Assembly: GCA_013822395.1 (NCBI GenBank) | Contig: PNKK01000005.1 | Location: 33,637-97,636 of the forward strand | Direction of reading: 5' to 3' | Length of the DNA: 64,000 nucleotides | Source: Anaerolinea sp. | GTDB taxonomy: Bacteria; Chloroflexota; Limnocylindria; Limnocylindrales; CSP1-4 | In this document: one piece after another, positions 1 through 7,997 of the stretch | Layout: the number at the start of each line of letters is the position of its first letter | Position numbering within the stretch: position 1 is the first letter of the stretch | Made by a program: the position numbers and the translations under genes | Notes under the pieces: generated by a model | What the model was told of the DNA's origin: nothing | What the model saw: the letters and a program-made list of their open reading frames with translations, nothing else | Databases searched by the model: none

Positions 1-196
1 CATCGACCAGGGCATCGATGTCGACGGTGGCGCGACCCACCCCGCCACCATGCTCGCGCTCGATGATCGTCAGCATCTGGCCCCCGATCAGGACCCAGGG
101 GATGCCATCGAGCAGGCCCACGAGCTCGATCGTCGCCAGCCAGAGCTGCCGCTCCTGCCCCGTTGCTGCCTCGATCAGGGTCGGTCGATCGGCCAT
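1..196 (-). CDS. Nucleotidyltransferase-like protein, N-terminal part (runs off the window)
   Basis: Only the first 65 codons are inside the window. They start at ATG 196 and read MADRPTLIEA, then a segment containing LLDGIPWVLIGGQMLTIIE and VGRATVDIDALVD. The GG-x-M segment followed by a T-x-D-I-D motif is the usual opening of DNA polymerase beta-type nucleotidyltransferases, including AbiEii-like toxins. The D-I-D pair would be the metal-binding acids. The start overlaps the end of the upstream HTH gene by 22 nt, so the two are probably co-translated. I infer the effector half of a two-gene toxin-antitoxin-like system. The catalytic C-terminal half is not visible, so the family is tentative. 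Confidence 0.7.
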   Translation of the reverse strand, partial: MADRPTLIEAATGQERQLWLATIELVGLLDGIPWVLIGGQMLTIIEREHGGGVGRATVDIDALVD

Positions 197-870
197 CGAT
201 ACCGCTGGATCATCGAACGACCGACCGCCCGGGTCCGAGGATCTGGGTCCTCCAGGAGGTCGATGGCGACGACCGACGCCGGCGCTTCGGAGCCCAGGGG
301 CCACGGGTCCGAAAACGGGGGGACGACGCGCAGGATGATGTTCGGCTGGTCGGACGGTCGGAGACCGAAGGTGGCGACAAGCGGGTCCCAAGCGTCCGAC
401 GGCAGATAGCCATCCACGACGTCGGAGGCGATGAGGCCTGCCGATGCCGCCGCCTCCGCTGACACCCCAGTACGAGCCAGGGTCGCTGCCCCACGGATCC
501 GTGGGAGATCCGACGGATGGGCGCGCCACGCCGTCCGGCGTCCACGGTCGACGAGGCGGGGGCGCAGGCGGTCGAGTCCATCCGCCTCGAGCAGGCGACG
601 GAGCTTCCAGATGGCGTTCGTGTCGAGCCAGGTCGGCCGCTGATCGTCGGCGAGGAACAGGAGCCCCCACGCACGTGCGGGGGTCAGCCGTCGACCGGAC
701 GCCGTGCCCTGGGCAGTGCGAGCGTCGACGCTATCGGGGTCGATGAACCAGCGCCCGCCGATGGACCGGGCCGTGAGATCACCTGTATGGATCAACGCCC
801 GGACCCTGCTCGGGTGGACCCCCAGCCGTGACGCGACCTCTGAGACGGTGAGTCTGGATTGCTCAACCAT
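175..870 (-). CDS. Excisionase-type helix-turn-helix protein, partner of the nucleotidyltransferase
   Basis: A 231-residue protein. Residues about 6-50 form a winged HTH of the excisionase/MerR-like type (LTVSEVASRLGVHPSRVRAL, then a wing with GGRWFIDPDSV). The remaining 180 residues are of unknown fold and could hold the partner-binding part. I chose ATG 870 because the HTH begins soon after it; the frame stays open to 936, but that start lies in the palindrome. A box TATCGT ends 9 nt before ATG 870 and may be the -10. The 3' end overlaps the nucleotidyltransferase start. Likely role: DNA-binding autorepressor or antitoxin, inferred from context. Confidence 0.75.
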   Translation of the reverse strand: MVEQSRLTVSEVASRLGVHPSRVRALIHTGDLTARSIGGRWFIDPDSVDARTAQGTASGRRLTPARAWGLLFLADDQRPTWLDTNAIWKLRRLLEADGLDRLRPRLVDRGRRTAWRAHPSDLPRIRGAATLARTGVSAEAAASAGLIASDVVDGYLPSDAWDPLVATFGLRPSDQPNIILRVVPPFSDPWPLGSEAPASVVAIDLLEDPDPRTRAVGRSMIQRYRWPIDRP

Positions 871-923
871 ATCGGAGCGACGATAGATGAGCAACTCCCC
901 AGCGTCAAGAGGTGCGCCACCTG

Positions 924-950
924 GGTAGTGTCTCAAACTGAGACACTACC
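924..950. promoter_or_regulatory. Perfect 12-bp palindrome, likely operator of the HTH gene
   Basis: The arms GGTAGTGTCTCA and TGAGACACTACC are perfect inverted repeats separated by AAC. The element lies 54 bp upstream of the HTH start at 870 and in front of the divergent methyltransferase remnant. It fits a dimeric operator for the HTH protein, which is inference; a mobile palindromic repeat is the alternative. Confidence 0.65.
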
Positions 951-1010
951 GCCACCTGCCGTGTCCCCGGCGCAGCCTGCGGTCGCCGCGGCCGGCCGCG
1001 GCCGGCCGCG

Positions 1011-1016
1011 TACCCT
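1011..1016 (+). promoter_or_regulatory. Putative leaderless -10 box (TACCCT)
   Basis: TACCCT ends exactly 6 nt before the GTG at 1023, and no Shine-Dalgarno sequence is present. The same spacing recurs upstream of other genes in this window. Just upstream is a GC-rich tandem repeat of the 10-mer GCCGGCCGCG (991-1010). Confidence 0.4.
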
Positions 1017-1022
1017 TCGACG

Positions 1023-1558
1023 GTGACCGAGGCACTCCCCGAGCACGTGGCCGCCAACCGCGAGGCGTGGGACCGCTACGCCGAGGGCTACGCGAAGCCG
1101 GGCCGGCGGGCATGGACCGCCGCCGAACCGTCGTGGGGCATCTGGGGCGTGAAGGAGTCCGAACTCCACCTTCTCCCCGACGACCTCGACGGAAGGACAC
1201 CATCGAGCTCGGGTGCGGGACGGCGTATGTGTCCGCGTGGCTGGCACGCCGCGGCGCGCGTCCGGTCGGGATCGACAACTCGCCGGTGCAGCTGGAGAAC
1301 GCCCGCCGGTTCCAGAGCGAGTTCGGCATCGACTTCCCCGTCCACCTCGGGAACGCCGAGCAGACGCCCTTTCCGAACGCGAGCTTCGACGTCGCGATCA
1401 GCGAATACGGCGCGTGCCTGTGGGCCGACCCGTACCGCTGGGTGCCGGAGGCGGCGCGGATCCTGCGACCCGGCGGCAGACTCGTCTTCCTGACGAACGG
1501 GATCATCCGCCTGGAGCCCGCGCCATCGAGCCATGCAAAAGGGCCTCCGGACCCGTAA
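1023..1558 (+). pseudogene. SAM-dependent methyltransferase, frameshifted and C-terminally truncated
   Basis: The first frame from GTG 1023 encodes a normal class I methyltransferase N-terminus (HVAANREAWDRYAEGYAKPG, then WGVKESELHLLPDDLDG). At about 1191-1194 the reading moves by one base. The next frame continues with motif I (TIELGCGTAYVSAWLARRGA), VGIDNSP and RILRPGGRLVFLTNG, and ends at 1558. One missing base restores a continuous fold. Relatives of this type run to about 260 residues, so the last third is also missing. Nothing gene-like was seen from 1559 to 1760. The gene is either decaying or carries an assembly indel. Confidence 0.8.
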
Positions 1559-1760
1559 TGCGTCTTGGGACTCATGCCACTCGCGAGCACGCTCGGCGCG
1601 CACGCGAGAAAAGCAGGATTTGATGGCGTGGTGAGCTTGATCGTGGCCGAAGTGCACACGCGCACGACTCAGGGCCGGTGCGAGGGGGATCGCCCGGCCG
1701 GGGGAGGAGGGCGCGGCGCAGGGGCGGGGCGCGATCCGCGCCGCCCGCGCCGGCCGCGGG

Positions 1761-2081
1761 CTACTCCCCGATCACGCTCCAGATGAAGCCCATCATCACG
1801 AAGAAGCCGGTGAACATGGCAATCAGCCCGATGCCGCCGTAGGGCGAGCTCGCACCCTCGTGCGGAACAAGCTGGAGCCCCACCCCGAAGATCACGGCCC
1901 AGGCGAGGAACAGGAGGCCGAACAGCCATTTCCCGTTCGGGCCGGTGATCCGGCGCGTCCAGCTCGACTTGCCGTCGGCGGACAGGGCCGCCCTCACGAT
2001 GATGTAGATCATCGCGCTGACCACGGCGACGGACAGGCCGAATTCGACCGGGCGGGTGAAGGCGAGGGTGAAGAGCTCCAC
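1761..2081 (-). CDS. Small membrane protein with three predicted helices, unknown function
   Basis: A 106-residue protein from GTG 2081, preceded by GAGGG at good spacing; an in-frame ATG at 2126 is less favoured because it lacks one. Three hydrophobic segments are visible: one containing FGLSVAVVSAMIYIIV, WLFGLLFLAWAVIFGVG, and GLIAMFTGFFVMMGFIWSVIG. A charged stretch between the first two contains WTRRITGPNGK. No family is recognised. It is divergent from the MMPL exporter gene across a 241-bp gap in which nothing else was recognised. Confidence 0.6.
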   Translation of the reverse strand: MELFTLAFTRPVEFGLSVAVVSAMIYIIVRAALSADGKSSWTRRITGPNGKWLFGLLFLAWAVIFGVGLQLVPHEGASSPYGGIGLIAMFTGFFVMMGFIWSVIGE

Positions 2082-2322
2082 GTCGGCCCTCGAGCAGGCT
2101 GGCGAACGACGCCGGAATGCTAGCACGCTGGGGCGGGGCTACGATGCCCTCCGCGATGCCCCACGCAACCCGGCCGGACCGGCCGCCCCTCTCCCCGAGC
2201 ACCCGGCGTGACTTCGCTAGGACTGGCCCATCCGCGCCCTCGCTCGTGGCGACGCGCCCGCTCGTGGCGACGCACTCGCCGGGCGGAACCAGGCCGCGCG
2301 GAACCAGAATGAGCCGTTCCGG

Positions 2323-4578
2323 GTGAGCGGCTTCGATCGCCTGGGCCGCTGGTCCGCCCGTCGACGCTGGTGGATCGTCGCCGGTTGGGCGATCGTCCTC
2401 GCAGCCTCGGTCCCGCTTGCCGTCCGGACGAGCGACGAACTCCGTGCCGGCGGCTTCATCCGCCAGGATCTCGAGTCCGCCCGGGCCAAGCAGCTCCTCC
2501 AGGACGAGATCGGCGTGCCGCAGTCGGCGGTCGCGATCGTCCTCTACTCGCCAACGCTGCGAGCCGGCGAGCCCGCCTTCGAGGCCGCGGCGCTCCGGGC
2601 GACGGCCGGGATCGCGGACGCGCCCAACGTCACGGGCATCGTGTCGCACGTCCTCTCAACCCGCCAGGTCTCCGCCGACGGCCACACCGCCTACGACGTC
2701 GTCACCCTGGACCTCCCGCCGGACGACTCACCGCTCGCACTGCCGGGGATCCGCGCGGCTCTGGTCGACGTACCGGAGCTCGAAGTCGGGCTCGCCGGCG
2801 GGCCGGCCTTCTACGGCGACGTCCAGGCGGTCTCGGAGGCCGACCTGCGCCGGAGCGAGCTGATCTCGCTGCCGCTCGCGGCATTGGCCCTTCTGTTCGT
2901 CTTCGGGTCCGTGGTCGCGGCGTCCCTGCCCCTCGCCGTCGGCGGCGCCGCGGTCGTCACGGCGCTGGCGGGCATCTTCCTGGTCGCGTCGGCGACCCCG
3001 ATGAGCATCTTCGTCCTGAACCTGGCCACGCTCCTGGGCCTGGGTCTCGGCGTGGACTACTCCCTGCTCATGACGAGCCGGTTCCGCGAGGAGCTGGCGG
3101 CCCGTGGGTGGCAGGCCGAGGCGGTGGAGGACGCGGTCGGGGCGACCGTCGCGACCGCCGGCCGGGCCGTCTTCTTCTCCGGCCTCACGGTCCTCCTGGG
3201 CCTGCTCGGCCTGGTCCTCTTCGAGTTCATGATCCTGCGGTCGGTCGGGATCGCGGGTGCCATCGTGGTCGGCCTCGCCGTCCTCGCTGCGCTCACCCTC
3301 CTGCCGGCGCTGCTCGCGATCGCGGGATCGCACCTGGACGCCCTCCGGGTCAGACGCGTCCGGGCGACCGAGGCCGAGAACGGCCCGTGGGCGCGCCTTG
3401 CCAACCGGGTGATGGACCACCCGGTCCGCGTCCTGGTCCCGACCCTCGGGCTGCTGCTCCTCCTGGGGACGCCCTTCCTCGGCGTCCGCTTCAACGCCCC
3501 GGACTCCACGATCCTCCCCGACGACGTGCCGTCCCGCCGGGCGTTCGACCGCCTCACGGCGGCCTTCGGGCCGGGTCCCTTCGCCCCGATCGTCCTGGCC
3601 ATCCGTACGGATGGGCCCGCCACGACCTCCGAGAACCTGGCGCGTCTGTACGACTACTCGCGGCGGCTTGCGGCGGATCCGCGAATTGCCCGAGTCGACG
3701 GCCTCGTCGATGTGGATCCTCGCCTGACGATCTCGCAGTACCAGCTCCTGTACGGCAATCCGTCAGGTCCGCCGGATCGGTTCGTCGCGGGGACCCTCGC
3801 TGCGACGACGCGGGGTGATCTCACCGCGTTCACGATCACCACGCTCTACGGCCCGAACGAGGAGCCCGGCCGCGCGCTCGTCGTGGATCTCCGGGCCGGC
3901 AACGGGTCGCTGGCGCCGCCGGCGGGATTGACCGTGCTCGTCGGCGGGGGTGCGGCCGACGTCGAGGACGTGGTGGCGGGAATCGCGGCCGACTTCCCGC
4001 GGACGGCCGTCTTCATCCTCGTCTCGACCTACCTCGTGCTCTTCCTCCTTCTCCGATCGATCCTCCTGCCGCTGAAGGCGATCGTCATGAACACGCTGTC
4101 GATCGCGGCGTCGTTCGGGGCGCTCGTCTGGATCTTCCAGGAAGGCAACCTGTCCGCGATCCTCGGGACACGGCCGCTCGGGTTCGTCGAGACGACCCAG
4201 CCGGTGATCCTGTTCTGCGTCCTGTTCGGGCTGTCGATGGATTACGAGGTCTTCCTGCTCACCCGGATGCGCGAGACGTGGGACCGGACGCGGGACAACC
4301 GCGCGGCCGTCGCCCAAGGCCTGGAGCGGAGCGGCCGGATCGTCACTTCGGCGGCGCTGATCGTCGTCGTCGTGGCCGGTTCCTTCGCGTTTGCGGACAT
4401 CGTCCTGATCAAGGCGCTCGGCCTGGGGATCGCGATCGCCGTGGCCCTCGACGCGACGGTCGTCCGGGCGCTCCTCGTCCCGGCGACGATGCGGCTCCTC
4501 GGCCGCTGGAACTGGTGGGTGCCCGGCCGCCTCGCGGGACGCCTGCCGGAGATCGCCGAGCGAGAGGCGTCGCCATGA
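2323..4578 (+). CDS. MMPL family RND-type exporter
   Basis: A 751-residue inner-membrane protein with the duplicated RND architecture: one helix, an extracytoplasmic loop, a bundle of helices, then the same again. The two halves carry the conserved Asp-Tyr pairs of the MmpL proton pathway: D245-Y246 in GLGVDYSLLMTSRFREEL and D640-Y641 in GLSMDYEVFLLTRMRETW. MMPL proteins export lipids or hydrophobic compounds using the proton gradient. The start is GTG 2323. The stop overlaps the ATG of the downstream lipoprotein (ATGA), so the two are probably made together, possibly as an envelope lipid export pair. The substrate cannot be read from the sequence. Confidence 0.9.
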   Translation: MSGFDRLGRWSARRRWWIVAGWAIVLAASVPLAVRTSDELRAGGFIRQDLESARAKQLLQDEIGVPQSAVAIVLYSPTLRAGEPAFEAAALRATAGIADAPNVTGIVSHVLSTRQVSADGHTAYDVVTLDLPPDDSPLALPGIRAALVDVPELEVGLAGGPAFYGDVQAVSEADLRRSELISLPLAALALLFVFGSVVAASLPLAVGGAAVVTALAGIFLVASATPMSIFVLNLATLLGLGLGVDYSLLMTSRFREELAARGWQAEAVEDAVGATVATAGRAVFFSGLTVLLGLLGLVLFEFMILRSVGIAGAIVVGLAVLAALTLLPALLAIAGSHLDALRVRRVRATEAENGPWARLANRVMDHPVRVLVPTLGLLLLLGTPFLGVRFNAPDSTILPDDVPSRRAFDRLTAAFGPGPFAPIVLAIRTDGPATTSENLARLYDYSRRLAADPRIARVDGLVDVDPRLTISQYQLLYGNPSGPPDRFVAGTLAATTRGDLTAFTITTLYGPNEEPGRALVVDLRAGNGSLAPPAGLTVLVGGGAADVEDVVAGIAADFPRTAVFILVSTYLVLFLLLRSILLPLKAIVMNTLSIAASFGALVWIFQEGNLSAILGTRPLGFVETTQPVILFCVLFGLSMDYEVFLLTRMRETWDRTRDNRAAVAQGLERSGRIVTSAALIVVVVAGSFAFADIVLIKALGLGIAIAVALDATVVRALLVPATMRLLGRWNWWVPGRLAGRLPEIAEREASP

Positions 4579-5795
4579 AGGCCGCCACGCGGGCCGGGTC
4601 GACTCGCCGCGCCACGGCCCCGACCGGGCTCGCCGTCGCCGTCGCGACCCTCGCCGTGCTCGTCGCCGCCTGCTCCGGCCCGATCCTGGCGAATCCGGCG
4701 CTGTCCCCGGTCGCGCCCGCCACGCCCACACCGGCGCCGTCGCTCGCGCCGGACCCGCAGCCGGTCGCGTTCCCGCGGGATGACGGCCCCCACGACCGCC
4801 TGACGGAATGGTGGTACTACACCGGCCACCTCCGGGCGGCAGACGGGCGTCGCTTCGGCTTCCAGGCGGTCGTCTTCCGCGCCGAGCGCGGCGCGGTTCC
4901 GGTGACCTGGGCGTCCCAGCTTGCGCTCACGGACGAGTTCGGCGACCGGTTCCGGTACGGGCAGCGGAGCGAGATCGGCCCGCAGGTGGACCGGTCGCCG
5001 AGGGCGGCGGACGGTACGCCGACAGGATTCGCCCTGGCAATCACGGGGTTCGATCCGGCCGCGCCCGACTGGCTCGCCCGTGAACCCTGGATCTTCGGCG
5101 GTTCGGGCGGCCGAGACGTCATCAAGGCGGCCGTCTCACCGGACGAGGCGGTGACCGCCGACGGCGGCTTCGGCCTCGCGCTCGACCTCGTCGCGCAGAA
5201 GCCGCCGGCGCTCCAGGGCGGGATCGGCTGGATCGACTTCGGTCCCGCCGGCAGCTCGTACTACTACTCGCGTTCACGGATGGCGGCGACCGGCATGCTG
5301 ACCCTCGACGGCGAGCCGCTCCAGGTCGAGGGGACCGCCTGGTTCGACCACCAGTGGGGCGACTTCATCTCGGTCGGCGCGGGCGGCTGGGACTGGTTCG
5401 CGGTGAATCTGGCCGACGGCACCGATCTTGCGATCTCGCTCGTGCGGGCGCCGGACGGGACCTGGCCGATCGCGTTCGGCACGCTGGTCGATGCCGCCGG
5501 GCGGACGACCGCCCTGTCTCGCGACATGTTCGAGGTCGTCGCCGACCCTGCCCGCACCTGGACGAGCCCGGACACCGGCGCGACGTACCCGGCCGGCTGG
5601 ACGATCCGCGTTCCGGGCGAGGCGCTCGTGATCGACCTCGAGCCGACGGTCGCCGCCCAGGAGCTCGACACGAGGGCGACGACCGGGGTCGTGTACTGGG
5701 AAGGGTCGCAGGTCGTGACGGCGACGCGCGCCGGAATCCCGGTCGCCGGTGAAGCGTACGTCGAGCTCACCGGCTACGCGGCGGCGGTGCCGTGA
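4575..5795 (+). CDS. Lipocalin-like (CrtC/AttH-type) lipoprotein
   Basis: A 406-residue protein beginning with a lipoprotein signal (VATLAVLVAACSG, lipobox Cys near residue 35), followed by a Pro-rich linker and two tandem lipocalin-like barrels. The opening motif LTEWWYYTGHL and the later TAWFDHQWGDF are typical of the hydroxyneurosporene synthase/AttH family. Members include carotenoid 1,2-hydratases and lipid-binding envelope proteins. No carotenoid genes are nearby, and the ATG overlaps the MMPL stop, so binding or processing of an exported hydrophobic molecule is the better inference. Confidence 0.85.
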   Translation: MKAATRAGSTRRATAPTGLAVAVATLAVLVAACSGPILANPALSPVAPATPTPAPSLAPDPQPVAFPRDDGPHDRLTEWWYYTGHLRAADGRRFGFQAVVFRAERGAVPVTWASQLALTDEFGDRFRYGQRSEIGPQVDRSPRAADGTPTGFALAITGFDPAAPDWLAREPWIFGGSGGRDVIKAAVSPDEAVTADGGFGLALDLVAQKPPALQGGIGWIDFGPAGSSYYYSRSRMAATGMLTLDGEPLQVEGTAWFDHQWGDFISVGAGGWDWFAVNLADGTDLAISLVRAPDGTWPIAFGTLVDAAGRTTALSRDMFEVVADPARTWTSPDTGATYPAGWTIRVPGEALVIDLEPTVAAQELDTRATTGVVYWEGSQVVTATRAGIPVAGEAYVELTGYAAAVP

Positions 5796-5888
5796 GCCGC
5801 CGGCCGGCGGCATCGGGCCGACTGGTCGTTGCTGCCCGGCTGCGCGACGATGGTGCCCTGACCAGCCGGCCGGCGCCAGCGGGCCGAC

Positions 5889-5902
5889 GGGCCGTTCGGC
5901 CC
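5889..5902. terminator. Short GC hairpin, weak terminator candidate
   Basis: GGGCCG and CGGCCC pair with a TT loop, followed by TTCC rather than a real T-run. It lies between the lipocalin-like gene and the Rrf2 regulator, so it may end the upstream transcript. Support is only structural. Confidence 0.25.
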
Positions 5903-5937
5903 TTCCAATCCGATGGCACTCCCCGGAGCATCCGGCC

Positions 5938-6405
5938 GTGCGACTCGAACTGACCCGCCGCGGCGACTACGCCGTCCGCGCCGCGCTCGCGATCACGCTC
6001 CTGGACGACGGCCGTCCCGTGAGCGCCCGCCGGATATCGGAGCGCATGGACATCCCGAAGCGGTTCCTCGCCCACGTGCTGACCGACCTCGTCAGGGCGG
6101 GGATCGTGGTCGGAACCACCGGTCGAAGTGGCGGCTATCGCCTGGCGGCGCCCGCCTCGGAGATCGACCTGCTGCGCGTGGTGGACGCCGTGGAGGAGCA
6201 CGGGGAGCCGGCGCGATGCGTGCTGCGCGGCGGCCCGTGCCGGCTCGACGGAACGTGCGCCGTCCACGACGCATTTTTCGCGGCGACGGCCGCGATGCGC
6301 CGGGAGTTGTCCGCCGCGAAGCTCGCCGACCTGGCCGCCGGCGGGCTGACCCTGCGAGACGGGCCCGGCAGGCGTGAAAGGGTCGGGACCTCGAGCCTGT
6401 CCTGA
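5938..6405 (+). CDS. Rrf2 family regulator with three-cysteine cluster motif (NsrR/IscR-like)
   Basis: A 155-residue protein from GTG 5938, preceded by GGAG. The Rrf2 winged helix is clear (LTRRGDYAVRAALAITL, then RISERMDIPKRFLAHVLTDL and TTGRSGGYRLA). Cysteines C94, C101 and C107 form C-x6-C-x5-C, close to the C-x5-C-x5-C motif that binds an Fe-S cluster in NsrR and IscR. It sits directly upstream of nirK, and an NsrR-like half-site lies between them. An NO-sensing repressor of nitrite reduction is therefore the best inference; an IscR-type role is the alternative. Confidence 0.85.
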   Translation: MRLELTRRGDYAVRAALAITLLDDGRPVSARRISERMDIPKRFLAHVLTDLVRAGIVVGTTGRSGGYRLAAPASEIDLLRVVDAVEEHGEPARCVLRGGPCRLDGTCAVHDAFFAATAAMRRELSAAKLADLAAGGLTLRDGPGRRERVGTSSLS

Positions 6406-6464
6406 CGGGCCGAATGGCCCATCCGTTGGGCGCCCGGGGCGTTCGATATTCACATCGCCACGGT

Positions 6465-6472
6465 ATGCATTT
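6465..6472 (+). promoter_or_regulatory. NsrR-like half-site upstream of nirK
   Basis: ATGCATTT matches the conserved end of the NsrR 11-mer AANATGCATTT. It lies 63 bp before the nirK start and downstream of the Rrf2 gene, in a locally AT-richer stretch (6441-6472). Confidence 0.4.
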
Positions 6473-6534
6473 GGGCCGGCGAGCGTCCGGGTGCCGTGCG
6501 CGAAGGGGCCCTCGGACGGCCCCGGGGAGGTGAG

Positions 6535-7920
6535 ATGCTGCGCTCAAGGTTCATCGTGCTCCTCGCCGCCGTCGGCGTGCTCGCGACAGCGTGCGCGCCC
6601 GCGGCGGGTGCACCCACCTGGACGTACACCCCGGGTGGTGCGAACGGCGCCGGGGCGGTGCCGGCCCCCACGCAGGGTGACACCGCCGGCGATGTTCTCG
6701 GTACGCTCGAGGTGAAAGCCTTCGATCTCGGCTTCGAGCCGAACGCGCTGACGGTCGAGGAGCCCGGGCGCTACCAGATCAACCTGACGAATACCGGGGC
6801 ACTCCCGCACGACATCACGATTGCCGACGGCACTACGACCGGCATCGCCAATGGAGGCGAGTCGGCCACCGTGACGGTCGACATCCCGGCCACGGGCACC
6901 ACGTTCATCTGCTCGGTCCCGGGGCACGCCGACGCCGGCATGAAGGCCTCGATCACCGTCGCCGGGGGCACGACCGGCGGGTCGACCGGAGGCGGCGAGG
7001 GCGGCGGCACAGCGGCCACGGCCGTCCAGCCAGATCCCAACGCGCCCGCCTACGTCCTCAATCCGGCCACGGCTCCGAAGCTCCTGCCTGGCGAGACGCA
7101 CGACATCGACATCATCATCGAGGAGAAGGCGATGACGGTCGCCGATGGGTTCGTTCAGAAGGTCTGGACCTTCGGCGGGAACGTCCCCGGCCCGGTCATC
7201 CGGGTCAAGGTCGGCGACACGATTCGGATCCGGCTGGTGAACCCCGCGGCGAGCGGGCTGCCCCACTCGATCGACTTCCATTCCAGCCAGGTTGCCTGGA
7301 ATGACGAGATGACCGATATCAACCCGGGCGAGGAGAAGATCTACGAGTGGCGCGCCGATTACGCCGGCGTGTGGATGTACCACTGCGGTACCGCTCCCGT
7401 CCTCCATCACATCGCCAACGGAATGTACGGCATGGTCATCGTCGAGCCCCGCGAGGGCCTGCCGCCGGTCGATGCGGAGTTCGTCATCGTCCAGAGCGAG
7501 TGGTACCTCGGCCCGCAGGGCGAGACGACGTCACTGGCGAAGGCGGCCGTCGCCGCGCCGGCACCCGACTTCGTGGTCTTCAACGGGATCGCCAACCAGT
7601 ACAAGGACAACCCGATCAAGGTGGCCACCGGTGATCGCGTCCGGGTGTTCGTCCTGAACGCCGGACCGAGCACCGACAGCTCGTTCCACGTCGTGGGCAC
7701 GATCTTCAGCTCGGTGATCAAGGAGGGCTACCAGCTCCTGCCCGGCAACCCCGGGAACTGGGGCGCCCAGGCGATGGACCTCTCGCCGGCCCAGGGAGGG
7801 ATCGTCGAATTCGAGATGCCCGAGGACGGCCTCTACCCGATGGTCACCCACGCCTTCAACTTCGTCGGTCGCGGCGCGCTCGGTCTGTTCCAGGCCGGCG
7901 ACGGCGACCCGAAGAACTGA
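6535..7920 (+). CDS. nirK: Copper nitrite reductase NirK with an extra N-terminal cupredoxin domain, lipoprotein
   Basis: The product, 461 residues long, reduces nitrite to NO outside the membrane. A lipobox (LATAC, C20) anchors it. Residues about 55-143 are a separate cupredoxin with H92, C126, H131 and M136 as type 1 copper ligands. A Gly/Thr linker follows, then the two-domain NirK core. Core ligands visible: H244, C284, H292 and M297 for type 1; H249, H283 and H385 for type 2; and the catalytic D247 in PHSIDFH. The start ATG 6535 has a strong GGGGAGGTGAG site. The fused cupredoxin may deliver electrons to the core. An Rrf2 regulator precedes it and a membrane protein follows. Confidence 0.92.
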   Translation: MLRSRFIVLLAAVGVLATACAPAAGAPTWTYTPGGANGAGAVPAPTQGDTAGDVLGTLEVKAFDLGFEPNALTVEEPGRYQINLTNTGALPHDITIADGTTTGIANGGESATVTVDIPATGTTFICSVPGHADAGMKASITVAGGTTGGSTGGGEGGGTAATAVQPDPNAPAYVLNPATAPKLLPGETHDIDIIIEEKAMTVADGFVQKVWTFGGNVPGPVIRVKVGDTIRIRLVNPAASGLPHSIDFHSSQVAWNDEMTDINPGEEKIYEWRADYAGVWMYHCGTAPVLHHIANGMYGMVIVEPREGLPPVDAEFVIVQSEWYLGPQGETTSLAKAAVAAPAPDFVVFNGIANQYKDNPIKVATGDRVRVFVLNAGPSTDSSFHVVGTIFSSVIKEGYQLLPGNPGNWGAQAMDLSPAQGGIVEFEMPEDGLYPMVTHAFNFVGRGALGLFQAGDGDPKN

Positions 7921-7997
7921 CTCCGGATCGGGGTCCCGACATCGCGAGCACGGGCCGGGACCCCTCCCCTCCGAGTCCCGTCGGGAGCCCGGCCGGC

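Noticed and set aside
991-1010. Tandem GCCGGCCGCG repeat as a regulatory element
   Set aside because: It is only two copies in very GC-rich DNA, with no symmetry or position beyond being upstream of a broken gene.
1559-1760. A further gene between the methyltransferase remnant and the small membrane protein
   Set aside because: Open frames here are short, Arg/Gly-rich and have no start signal or recognisable motif.
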